A stretch of DNA of 64,000 nucleotides. Origin: VYFG01 sp965213885 (GTDB lineage Bacteria > Pseudomonadota > Gammaproteobacteria > Arenicellales > Poriferihabitantaceae). A model generated the notes under the pieces. The model saw only the letters and a list, made by a program, of their open reading frames with translations. It was not told where the DNA came from and did no database searches. The translations under genes and the position numbers were made by a program. The stretch spans positions 3,224,001 to 3,288,000 of the forward strand of contig OZ243919.1 of the NCBI GenBank assembly GCA_965213885.1, read 5' to 3'. Shown here in pieces: positions 54,190 through 62,553 of this stretch (positions are counted from its first letter, which is position 1; the number at the start of each line of letters is the position of its first letter).

Positions 54190-55069
54190 AATGGCTGTCG
54201 ATCAATGGCGTCTGATTATCCGAAAGTTACCCGACAATCTCCGGGATCACCATGCCTGAAAGAACAAGAATAAGGATTCCTCCGGCGTTGCATCGGGAAG
54301 TTGAAAAAGTCTCCAGCAATTCCTATCACGACTGCCGGAGGGTGCCAATGCATTTCATAAACATTTCCAGGTCTGCCCCGATTGAATCCTGCCGGAATGG
54401 TTGCCGGGAGAAGGAGGCGGGAGGTCCAGGCAACGGAGTCTATCATGGACCGTGGAGTGACTTATTTCTTCCTCGCGTCGTACACGGCATGGTCGCTGTC
54501 CCGATATGGCAAACGGACAACGGAGGCAGGGAATCGCCAAACCTGTTTTCAATGGCGGCCACAATGAAATCCTGACAATCGCATGGCGGTTCAGGGTTCC
54601 ATGTGGCCTTGCAGCCGGATGATATCGGCCACGGTTCCAGGCGGTCCGATGGTCCATCCTGACGGCGAAAAAACCATTCCGGGAATCGGAAGCGATTGAT
54701 TGACGCCCGGTTTTCGATCAGCGCCAGGGCAATTCCGATGACCACCCGAGAAGATTTTCGGCATGGGTGGCCATCGCCGGATGACAAGGGTGAAGGAAAA
54801 ACCGGGAGCGGTCACTATGGTCAGGACGATTTCCAGAGGGGCTTGCATGTTGACTGCCGCCACCCGGAACAACCTGTGATGAAGAAAAACCCGTTTCGTC
54901 GGCCATGTTGCGGACTGGACAGCCAAATCGGGCCTGCACCGGATTGGTGGCGGTCAATAGGGAGCGCAGCCCTGCGTGGACACCCAATGACGTCCTTGGA
55001 TCTTCCCGGGAATCGGCGTACGTAACTGTTCGTCCGGCCGCAATGTCTGGTGCGTTTGGGGTCGGACGT
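54190..55069. other. region without intact genes
   Basis: About 880 bp in which all frames are short and none matches a family I recognise. Given the adjacent Uma2 and SDR fragments it probably consists of further gene debris. Confidence 0.4.
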
Positions 55070-55192
55070 AGGTTCAGGTGCAGGAGATCGTCAATGACCT
55101 CGGCCGTCTGGTGCGGAGGTGCATCGAGTGCGTCACGGCAGGTCGCCCGGCGTGATGGCCGCGTTGCCCTGGCAGCCACTTTCGCGGTCCAT
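55070..55192 (-). pseudogene. 5' remnant of a second Uma2-type gene
   Basis: From ATG 55192 the DNA follows the 5' end of the Uma2 gene at 56210 nearly base for base. After a frame change it reads RDALDAPPHQTAEVIDDLLH, against VLDAPPHKVAEIIEGVLH in the better copy. An in-frame TGA follows DLP in the starting frame. Similarity ends after about 120 bp. Confidence 0.6.
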
Positions 55193-55267
55193 CTGAAGCG
55201 CCAACGCCTTGCTGATCCCGGTGGCAGAGCCGGTGATGACAACGGTCTTGTCGGTGTAATCTTGCAT
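55193..55267 (-). pseudogene. N-terminal fragment of a short-chain dehydrogenase
   Basis: ATG 55267 opens MQDYTDKTVVITGSATGISK, a clear SDR Rossmann start with the T-G-x3-G-I-x pattern. After 25 codons it runs exactly into the ATG of the Uma2 remnant, in frame. The rest of the SDR is gone. Confidence 0.65.
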
Positions 55268-55293
55268 GACTTGTTCTTTCATCCGTATGCGTT

Positions 55294-55560
55294 TCAAGTT
55301 GGCTGGGGTTGTTGGTTGAGTTGGTCTGTATCCATGTCAGCGAACAGGCCGGACTCAGAGCCACCAGGATGGACGAAGAGCGCTGTGATTTTCTTGTCCG
55401 ATTTCTGCAGGCGGCGATCCAGTTCGTCGCCAAACAAAAGACATGCGAACTTCGACTGCCCATAGACGATACCGCCGTCTCCCTTCATCTTCGGGCTGGG
55501 CGCGGCCCGCCCGAAGGTTGCTGCCAGGATAGCGGTCGAAAGGGGTATCGTCAGTACCAG
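55294..55560 (-). pseudogene. C-terminal fragment of a short-chain dehydrogenase
   Basis: The frame reads GGIVYGQSKFACLLFGDELD then RRLQKSDKKITALFVHPGG. It contains the catalytic Y-x3-K and the following conserved H-P-G. No Rossmann start or catalytic Ser precedes it; upstream sequence is hydrophobic and unrelated. It sits just before the SDR N-terminal fragment, so the two cannot be halves of one gene in normal order. Confidence 0.6.
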
Positions 55561-55586
55561 CAGGATCGTCCCGCCCATATCGGGAA

Positions 55587-56210
55587 TCAGGTCGTCTCTT
55601 CTGCGCTGTCGCCATCCGGTTTCATGCTCCCGTCGGGCCATAGGTCTCCCAGGCTGAAACTGATCGCCTCGAACGGGGGCAGGGATACTGGATCATTGCC
55701 TGTCACCGTCTCCAGGAGAACCCACTTGCCATCCGTCAGTTCGAAGGCCTCCAGGGTGCGTGCATCGGGACCGACGAACCAGAGATGGGCAACACCCTCC
55801 CGGGCATAGATTGCCCGCTTCATTCCCTGGTCCAGCGCTCTCGTCGAGGGGGAGAGGACCCCGCAAACCCAGTCCGGCACCAGGGTGAAAAATGTAACAT
55901 CCGGATATTCCGGCATCCGTTCCCGGCGCCAACCCGCCATGTCGGGCACCAGAATATCGTCGCCCAGGTGCAGTTCCAGCTCGTCTACGATCCACCAACC
56001 GCCCGGACCGCCCCTTCCACGATTGAATGGTGGGCCGATGGATTCCCCGAGCCCCGTGCTGGCCCAGGCATGTATGGACGCCGGGCGCGAATTCATGTGC
56101 AGAACCCCTTCAATGATTTCGGCCACCTTGTGCGGCGGCGCATCGAGCACGTCTTGGTAGGTCGCGCGGGGGAATGATTACGTTGTCCTGGTTGCCGCCT
56201 TCGTGGCCAT
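55587..56210 (-). pseudogene. Uma2 family restriction-endonuclease-like gene with early stop
   Basis: PD-(D/E)XK-type Uma2 (DUF820, PF05685) protein. The body is well preserved: GGWWIVDELELHLGDDILVP, DMAGWRRERMPEYPD, DWVCGVLSPSTRALDQGMKR and EGVAHLWFVGPDART. The natural start at 56210 gives MATKAATRTT and then an in-frame TAA (56178-56180) before SFPRATYQDVLDAPPHK. Downstream GTG at 56150 could restart translation and yield 187 residues. The relation to the DNA of the second remnant at 55192 shows the family was duplicated here. Confidence 0.75.
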
Positions 56211-56421
56211 GATGGCTTCTCCTGGTGCCGGAAAATTCCTAGTGTATCCCTGCAGCGTCGGCCTTCTCAAGGTCTAGACTTGAAACAGGACTCACATCCT
56301 GATTATTGTTCCGTCGTAACCGGAACCGCCTATCCGTTACAGGTACCGGAATAATTTCCTGAACATCCTGCATCCACCCAATTCTCTGGCGTTCGGTACC
56401 TGTTCAGGCAAAACCAATAAC

Positions 56422-56457
56422 AAAAAAAACCGGACGGATCCAAAGACCCGCCCGGGT
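56422..56457 (-). terminator. intrinsic terminator of lipoprotein copy 2
   Basis: On the minus strand CCGGGCGG and CCGTCCGG pair around a ten-base loop, followed by TTTTTTTTG. It corresponds to the terminator of copy 1 but the loop and one stem base differ with pairing kept, so the structure is under selection. Confidence 0.8.
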
Positions 56458-56513
56458 GTGAATTGATGGCGGCCCGAAAGAGTCATCAAAAGGGCCGCCA
56501 CCCTCGTTAAAGG

Positions 56514-58127
56514 TTAGTTTTCCAGATCGACTCCGAAGGCACCCACCATGCTGCCGTTCTCGCCGAACATGGATTGGAACTCGCCGATTGCGGTAGTCGG
56601 GACGTTGCTACCGTCGTCCTTACCCGATGGGGCTGACGTTTCATCGTACATCTGGCCGGTCCAGGTGCCGGATGCCGATGCCTTGTTGCCGTTGACCGAC
56701 CAGACGGTGGTGCCGACCGTGGTCCCCCCAATCATCCCAGTAGCGCTCAAGTCACCTTTATTCAGCGCCACGCTCCAGCCCGCGTCCTCGCTCCCATCGT
56801 TGAGCATGAAGTTGTCGATGGTGCCGGTCACGCCTGCGTCATCTCCGTCGCCGAACGTGGCTTTCAGTTCGGCATCCGCCGTGAAGTGGCCGCCACTGCC
56901 CGTGCCGTCAAGCGCATTGTTCATGGCAAATTTGCCAGCCGCTCCACCCTTGTAGGTTGCACTGCCGGTGGTTGCTATATTAGCGGATACAAGAGGGCCA
57001 GAATTTGAGGCAACAAGACCTGCAAAGGCGCTGGCTGCTTTCGGTTCACCGTCCTCGTCCTTGTTCACCCACCAACCGTAATACAGGTAGTTGGCATCGG
57101 GCTGGGATACCATCGCGCCCGCGTCGGGTTTGAAGTACCACGTACCTTCCAAGCTAGTCACGGTACCCTTGCCGTCATTGATCGAAGAACAATCCATTTC
57201 GCAGCGGAATCGCCCCTGCGCACCGTCGTAGGAGCCTGAGATGTAAACTGCATCGCTCTCAGCAGGCTTCGAGTGCGTCTGTGTGCCTGAGTGCGTGAAC
57301 GCATCAGCCATGGCGCGCGTGTCTGGGGTAGTATTATCTACACCCAACATTACGTAACCCTTAGTGGCGCCGTCAGTAGATATGAGTGCGTATTTCCCGT
57401 CTTTCTCGTTGGCGTCAAACGGAATCATCCCCGGCTCATCCTGATTGGTATACACCCGGGCTTCGTTGGTTACCTTGGCATTACCGGTACCCGTGGATTT
57501 GGCATAGTCCATGCCCATCCAACCGCTCAGCATCCCGGCAGAATCACCGGCCTCTAGCGCGGGGGGCGCGGTCACTCCAGTGGGTAACGTTACCGCCCCC
57601 CCGGTAGTATTAATAGTGAGCTTGCCGTCATCACCGAAGGTAGCAGGAGTCGCGGCGAGGTACCCCAACGGATCACTACCCAGCGCCGTGCGCAGCGCCT
57701 TGCCAAGGGCAGCCATTTCTTTAGCTTCCATTGCATTCGCTTCCTTCTCCATCGCCATCAAGGCTTCATCGGCATTCATCGCGGTAATCTTGGCACTGTC
57801 CACCTTGCCCTGATATCCGGCCTTTACCGCATCATCGACATCGGCGGCGTCCATTATGGCTGCCTCAAGGCCACCGATGGCAGTGTTGACAGCATCAATC
57901 TGGGCCTGAGTGGGCTCGGACCCGGAAAGGCCGTCCAGCGCGGTGTCGACACCCATGGAGGCGGTCATCAAAGCCGTTGTCTGCGTTTTCGCCCGCTCCA
58001 TGGCCATTTCTTCAGGGGTGGGCCCGGTCTCTTCCGGCTCAGTCGAGGAACTCCCCCCTCCGCAACCGGCGAGGAGCAGTGCCAGCGAAGCCACGAGGAC
58101 CAGCACGAATTTATCTATTGATTTCAT
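56514..58127 (-). CDS. TbpB-like surface lipoprotein with helical repeat, copy 2
   Basis: 537-residue paralogue of copy 1. The first 30 residues are identical (MKSIDKFVLVLVASLALLLA then GCGGGSSSTEP). The helical region is shorter, with one clear module (NTAIGGLEAAIMDAADVDDA). The linker AALGKALRTALGSDPLGYLA and the variable middle follow. The TbpB-like barrel part (TTGSATYKGGAAGKFAM, LNDGSEDAGWSVALNKG, IGEFQSMFGENGSMVGAFG) starts near residue 389. Two cysteines in FRCEMDCSS match a pair in copy 1. ATG 58127 is fixed by the signal peptide. Confidence 0.85.
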   Translation of the reverse strand: MKSIDKFVLVLVASLALLLAGCGGGSSSTEPEETGPTPEEMAMERAKTQTTALMTASMGVDTALDGLSGSEPTQAQIDAVNTAIGGLEAAIMDAADVDDAVKAGYQGKVDSAKITAMNADEALMAMEKEANAMEAKEMAALGKALRTALGSDPLGYLAATPATFGDDGKLTINTTGGAVTLPTGVTAPPALEAGDSAGMLSGWMGMDYAKSTGTGNAKVTNEARVYTNQDEPGMIPFDANEKDGKYALISTDGATKGYVMLGVDNTTPDTRAMADAFTHSGTQTHSKPAESDAVYISGSYDGAQGRFRCEMDCSSINDGKGTVTSLEGTWYFKPDAGAMVSQPDANYLYYGWWVNKDEDGEPKAASAFAGLVASNSGPLVSANIATTGSATYKGGAAGKFAMNNALDGTGSGGHFTADAELKATFGDGDDAGVTGTIDNFMLNDGSEDAGWSVALNKGDLSATGMIGGTTVGTTVWSVNGNKASASGTWTGQMYDETSAPSGKDDGSNVPTTAIGEFQSMFGENGSMVGAFGVDLEN

Positions 58128-58179
58128 TTCGATGTTTCTCACAAAGTTGTTGAAGGGTTGAGTCGGGACCTGGCCCCTG

Positions 58180-58208
58180 TTGCACGCGATAAATGTATGT
58201 ATCGCGCA
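58180..58208. promoter_or_regulatory. palindromic motif, gene-proximal copy of arm 2
   Basis: TTGCACGCGATAAATG then TATGTATCGCGCA. It is the mate of 41989-42017 and lies about 65 bp before the copy 2 start. Two core bases differ from arm 1 while the arms are kept. Confidence 0.55.
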
Positions 58209-58249
58209 CAAAGTCCTCCGTCCCTCATAAAACCAACAGGAAAAACCCC

Positions 58250-58447
58250 ATGAAAGAGTCTCTGCAAACATCCGAAGAAACCACACCGACAACCGCGGGA
58301 GCGGACGTGGAACATGCCGACGGCATCCGGCTTTCCCGCGATCCTGCAGGCAGGTCGGTGGAAGAGTACCGCGATGGTGAGCCGCTACGGGGAGCGTCTC
58401 CTGGCCTCGCGGGGGGCGGTGGCGCAACTGGCGAGGATGCAGGGTAG
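58250..58447 (+). CDS. possible small protein divergent from lipoprotein copy 2
   Basis: 65-codon frame starting MKESLQTSEETTPTTAGADV, with an AGGA stretch 10 bases upstream of the ATG. It ends in a Gly-rich tail. The equivalent ATG in arm 1 (minus strand, about 41947) opens a different 39-codon frame, so the product is not conserved. No family recognised. It may be non-coding. Confidence 0.2.
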   Translation: MKESLQTSEETTPTTAGADVEHADGIRLSRDPAGRSVEEYRDGEPLRGASPGLAGGGGATGEDAG

Positions 58448-58775
58448 GGACGGGAAGGGGAAACCCGGGGTTCAATGAAATCCTGATTCCAGGAAATACA
58501 AGGACAGGGAATATAGGAAGGATCCGGAAGGGCGGGTGGGCAGGGGGAATCTTCCGGGAAGTCCGGTGTTGTTATCGCGCACGAAACACCCCCTGAATTC
58601 GGGGTGTTTTCGGAAAAACCCGGCCATGGGCTGAAGGTATTCCGCCCATGGAACGTTGGAAATGGGAAATAATATTCCGTATTGTGGTAGAATGATCCCG
58701 GGATGCGTCAATGAAATCACGAATCTTCGAATTGCGCTCCAAGGCCTTGACTGTGCAGGCGTGGGAATATATTCT

Positions 58776-58807
58776 TTGCGCCTGATAAATACATTTATCG
58801 CACGCAA
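58776..58807. promoter_or_regulatory. palindromic motif, outer copy of arm 2
   Basis: TTGCGCCTGATAAATA then CATTTATCGCACGCAA. Mate of 41541-41569. A further half-site, TTATCGCGCACG, occurs near 58572-58583. Confidence 0.5.
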
Positions 58808-58847
58808 ACTGCCCAGCGGAAGGGACACAACTTGCTGATTTTGCAGG

Positions 58848-59292
58848 AATAGTTTTTTCCCCGCCTTTTCCATCGTTCCTTATCTCGAATGACCCGAAAA
58901 AACATTTTCGGGGACCGACCTTCACTGCCGATCAGGGTTCGTTCGCACCCCTTGAACGGCGCATCAGGCCCTTGACCGGATGACCCCGGATGGACGCCGG
59001 AAGTTCCACGGATAGACTGACCGGCATGTGTTTTCATGGGCCCTTGCCTTGACCCGGATTACGGGCCGATCGGACAACAGTAGAGGGGGTGTGTAATCCG
59101 GAAGTCGGGCGGGTGATCAACGCGCCCTGGATCTGATGCCGGAAAGATATTTGTGACCAGTCCGGCACACGGCACAGAGATATTGCTGATTTCATTGTCT
59201 GCACAGGCTGAGTGCACGGGCATGCCCGTTTGCGCAGGTGGCGAAGTAGAGGCCGGGCACCCAAGGCTTGAAATTCCGGTGCTTCCCATATC
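58848..59292. other. intergenic region, no gene
   Basis: About 445 bp between repeat arm 2 and the GntR remnant. No frame resembles a known family; the missing N-terminal half of the GntR gene is not here. Confidence 0.4.
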
Positions 59293-59547
59293 ATGGTATG
59301 GTCCTTCTGCGAGGACGAGGGGCTGGACCGTGGCATCGAGCGGAGCCTCGAGGAGCACTCCGGCCTGGTGAAGGCCATCGAGGACCGGAAACTCAGGGAG
59401 GTCGAGGCAGCCACCAACGATCATGTCCGCTCGTTCCGCCGGCTGCTGGTGGGATACCTCAGCCGCAGCGAGGCGACCGCGCTCGACCCTGCGCTCCGAA
59501 GACGGCTGAGGCCCCGCCGCGAACCGACCACAATCTTCCGGAATTGA
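59293..59547 (+). pseudogene. C-terminal (FCD) fragment of a GntR-family regulator
   Basis: 84-codon frame reading IERSLEEHSGLVKAIEDRKL then EVEAATNDHVRSFRRLLVGY, with the E-H-x-x-L-x-x-A-I pattern of FadR-type effector domains. The DNA-binding domain and the first helices are missing. It ends 2 bp before the aminotransferase ATG, so the intact ancestor probably sat upstream of and regulated that gene. Confidence 0.55.
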
Positions 59548-59549
59548 CC

Positions 59550-60920
59550 ATGAACGACATCGCAAGCGACTACAGCGCCAGGGACCGCGCCACGCACCTC
59601 CACTCCTTCACCGACCTGCAGCGGCACCTGGAGCGGGATTCCATGGTGATCGAGCGGGGCGAGGGCGTCTACCTGGTGGATGCTGGCGGACGCAGGTACC
59701 TGGACGCCATGTCCAGCCTGTGGTGCGCCAACCTGGGCTACAGCGAGGCGCGCCTGGTGGAAGCCGCCCGGCGGCAGCTCGGGCACCTGCCCTACAGCCA
59801 CACCTTCCGGGGGCGCAGCCATCACAAGCTCATCGAGTTGGCGGAGAAACTGCTTGCGATCACCCCGGAGCCACTGGAGAAGGTGTTCTTCGCCGGATCG
59901 GGGTCCGAGGCCAACGAGTCGGCCATCAAGATGGCCTGGAGCTATCACAAGACCCGAGGAAAGCCCGCCAAGCGCAAGATCATGTCACGGCGCGGCGCCT
60001 ATCACGGATCCACGATCTTCGCCACGCACCTTTCCGGACTACCGGCGATGCACGATTACCTGAATACGCACCTGGAGGAAGTGATCTCCACGGACCTGCC
60101 CTGTCATTTTCGCGAGGCCAGGGACGGGGAGACCGAAGAGGCGTTTTCGGATCGGCTCGCACGTCAGCTCGAGGTTCAGGTTCTGGAGCATGGAGCGGAT
60201 ACGATCGCGGCGTTCATCGCGGAGCCAGTGATGGGGGTCGGCGGTGTGATCCTGCCTCCCGAGGGATATTTCCCGAAGATCCGGGAGGTCCTCAGCCGCC
60301 ACGACATCCTGCTGATCGTCGACGAGGTGGTCTGCGGTTTCGGCCGGACCGGCCGCATGTTCGGCTCCGAGACCTATGCCATCGAGCCTGACATCCTGAC
60401 GCTGGCAAAGGGGATCACGTCGGCCTATTTCCCGATGTCCGCCGCCGTCGTCACCGGGGAGGTCTACGATGCCCTGGTACGGGCGAGCCGGGACAATGGC
60501 AGCTTCAGCCACGGGTTCACCTACTCGGGGCACCCGGTGGGCGCCGCGGTGGCCCTGGAGGCCATCGCCATCATCGAAGAGCGCAACATCCCGGAACATG
60601 TCCGGCAGGTGGGGGACTACTTTCAAGGCCGACTCCGCGCGCTCGAGTGCTCGGCCATTGTCGGCGACACAAGGAGCGTCGGCCTCATGGGCGGCTTCGA
60701 AATCTACCGGAATCCGGGGCGCCGGGAGCGCTTCCCTCCCGCCTCCTCGGCCGGCAGCGTCTTCATGGACATTGCCGAGGAGAACCTCCTGTTCGTCCGT
60801 GCGCTGGGCGACACCATCGTGCTGGCCCCGCCGCTGATCATCACGAAGCCGGAAATCGACGTCCTGATGGCGCGGCTGAGTACATCGATCAAGCTACTGG
60901 AGGAACGGCTTTCGCCTTGA
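59550..60920 (+). CDS. class III (omega) aminotransferase
   Basis: 456-residue PLP transaminase acting on amines or omega-amino acids. Blocks: LDAMSSLWCANLGYSEARLV, EKVFFAGSGSEANESAIKMA, GAYHGSTIFATHLSG, LLIVDEVVCGFGRTGRMFGS and the PLP lysine in LTLAKGITSAYFPMSA near residue 290. GFTYSGHPVGAAVALEA follows. It belongs to the beta-alanine/taurine/putrescine-pyruvate transaminase group; exact substrate unknown. ATG 59550 begins 2 bp after the GntR fragment stop. Confidence 0.92.
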   Translation: MNDIASDYSARDRATHLHSFTDLQRHLERDSMVIERGEGVYLVDAGGRRYLDAMSSLWCANLGYSEARLVEAARRQLGHLPYSHTFRGRSHHKLIELAEKLLAITPEPLEKVFFAGSGSEANESAIKMAWSYHKTRGKPAKRKIMSRRGAYHGSTIFATHLSGLPAMHDYLNTHLEEVISTDLPCHFREARDGETEEAFSDRLARQLEVQVLEHGADTIAAFIAEPVMGVGGVILPPEGYFPKIREVLSRHDILLIVDEVVCGFGRTGRMFGSETYAIEPDILTLAKGITSAYFPMSAAVVTGEVYDALVRASRDNGSFSHGFTYSGHPVGAAVALEAIAIIEERNIPEHVRQVGDYFQGRLRALECSAIVGDTRSVGLMGGFEIYRNPGRRERFPPASSAGSVFMDIAEENLLFVRALGDTIVLAPPLIITKPEIDVLMARLSTSIKLLEERLSP

Positions 60921-61118
60921 GCGGAAAATGCGGACCCGGAAGGGAATCCGGATGAAATCCCGCGCCCGTTTCATCGGCGATGCCGGTAGGGCCCGAGGGG
61001 GGTGAGTGGCCCGGTGGTACGGTCGGCCCGGCCGCCGGCGCGCCACGATCGGAACAGTACGAACGGTCTGGTCGTGCGGGATGCCATTCTGCACAGGGCG
61101 TGGATCGATCCTGGCCGA

Positions 61119-62324
61119 TCAGGGTTTCTGGCCAGCCGATCTGGCATTTTTCCCCACTTTCACCAGCAGTTCCGTGTCCGGCGAGAACCTCCCGATGAGC
61201 GGCAGCAGCGCGGCCCCGAGGACCCGTGCCTGCGGTCCGATGGAGCCGGTTGCGATCTCGATGGAAGACAGGCCCGTGCAATCGAACCTGCCGTAGGCGC
61301 CGGCCACTCCATCGACCACGCGGCGGCGCCAGTCGGGTCGCAGAAGCCCATCGATGACCACCGCCTCGAAGTCAACGACACTCATGGCCGACACCACAGC
61401 GCGGGACAGGGCTTCGACTGCCCGTTTCAGCCAGGCAGAGAACACTGCTTCGGGATCCCGTGTTCCGGCGGGGTTCAACATCTCCGATTCGTCGAAACCG
61501 GCGGCGGCCAGCGCCCGTTCCAGATCGATGACCGATGCCCGGTGAATGAGCTGTTGCGGGTTTCCGGCTGCATCCGTATCGCCGATCGGCATCGAGCCCA
61601 GGGCGCCCGCATTGAACTGCTCGCCCCGGTAGAGGCGACCGTCGATGACAATGCCGCCGCCGACGAAGGTGCCGAGGTAGATGTACAGTGCGCTGCGGCG
61701 GTTGATCTGATCGCCGGCAATCATCTCCGCGGCACAGGCGGCGGTGGCATCGTTGTACAGCGTCGCCGACAGGCCGGTCGCCGCCTCGAGTTCGGCGGCG
61801 ACATCAATCTCGCCCCATGCGGCGATCGCCTCGCGTTCCAGACCCAGCACATCCGACCATTCATGTAGAACCCAGGGCATCGCGACGCCGAGGCCGACGA
61901 TGCGGGCACGCAAGCTGCGCTTCAGGGAGCCCACGAGTTCCAGGGTGGTATCCGTCGCCATGGCCATGGTCTGCGACGGGAGCGGGGCGTGATAGGGCGT
62001 TGACCGGGAAGCCACGATGCCGCCACAGAAATCGACGAGAAGAACCTCGAGACTGCGGCGCCCGATCTTGACGCCCAGGGAATAGGCGCCTTCGGGGTTG
62101 AGCGCGACCGGAGTGAAGGGCTTGCCCACCCTGCCCCGAACCTTCTCGCGCTTGACCAGAAGCTCCTCGTCGAGCAGCGAATTGACGATCACGGTCGCGG
62201 CCTGGCCGCTGAGCCCGGTGGTGCGTGCGATTTCCGCCTTCGACAGCGCGCCTGCCTGCCGTATGGCAGTGATCATCAAGCGCTCGTTAAAGGCCCTGAG
62301 CCCGATCGACTCCCCGTCTCGCAT
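61119..62324 (-). CDS. ROK family transcriptional regulator
   Basis: 401-residue Mlc/NagC-type protein. The N-terminal winged helix is ITAIRQAGALSKAEIARTTG, LSGQAATVIVNSLLDEELL. The sugar-kinase-like fold has IYLGTFVGGGIVIDGRLYRG and EQFNAGALGSMPIGD. The zinc motif C-x-C-G-x2-G-C found in most ROK proteins is absent after that point. It lies about 230 bp downstream of the fructokinase gene on the same strand and probably represses the sugar genes. Confidence 0.9.
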   Translation of the reverse strand: MRDGESIGLRAFNERLMITAIRQAGALSKAEIARTTGLSGQAATVIVNSLLDEELLVKREKVRGRVGKPFTPVALNPEGAYSLGVKIGRRSLEVLLVDFCGGIVASRSTPYHAPLPSQTMAMATDTTLELVGSLKRSLRARIVGLGVAMPWVLHEWSDVLGLEREAIAAWGEIDVAAELEAATGLSATLYNDATAACAAEMIAGDQINRRSALYIYLGTFVGGGIVIDGRLYRGEQFNAGALGSMPIGDTDAAGNPQQLIHRASVIDLERALAAAGFDESEMLNPAGTRDPEAVFSAWLKRAVEALSRAVVSAMSVVDFEAVVIDGLLRPDWRRRVVDGVAGAYGRFDCTGLSSIEIATGSIGPQARVLGAALLPLIGRFSPDTELLVKVGKNARSAGQKP

Positions 62325-62553
62325 GTCGTCTCTGTTACCTCCGGGTCATGTCGGTTGCCGATGTGCGGGAAGTCCGGGGATTCCCCGCACCGTAGTCTGT
62401 GTCACAACGGGCTCACCCATGGACGCCCGGCGACTGCCGCGCCGGTTCGGTGTGTCGGGGCGGCAGGTCCGCGGATCGGAACGATCGCATCGATACGATC
62501 ATCGGGATCTCTCCTGTGCGGTGTGGGTTCCACGGGCATGGCGCTTTCGAATT

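Larger units (their letters stand above)
56268..58847 (-). repeat. large inverted repeat, arm 2 (lipoprotein unit)
   Basis: Reverse-complement counterpart of 41500-44231. It is shorter because its lipoprotein gene has fewer helical modules. Leader, signal-peptide region, terminator and about 150 bp of 3' flank (TTCCGTCGTAACCGG, CTTGAAACAGG) are shared. About 12 kb of unique sequence separates the arms. Confidence 0.85.
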
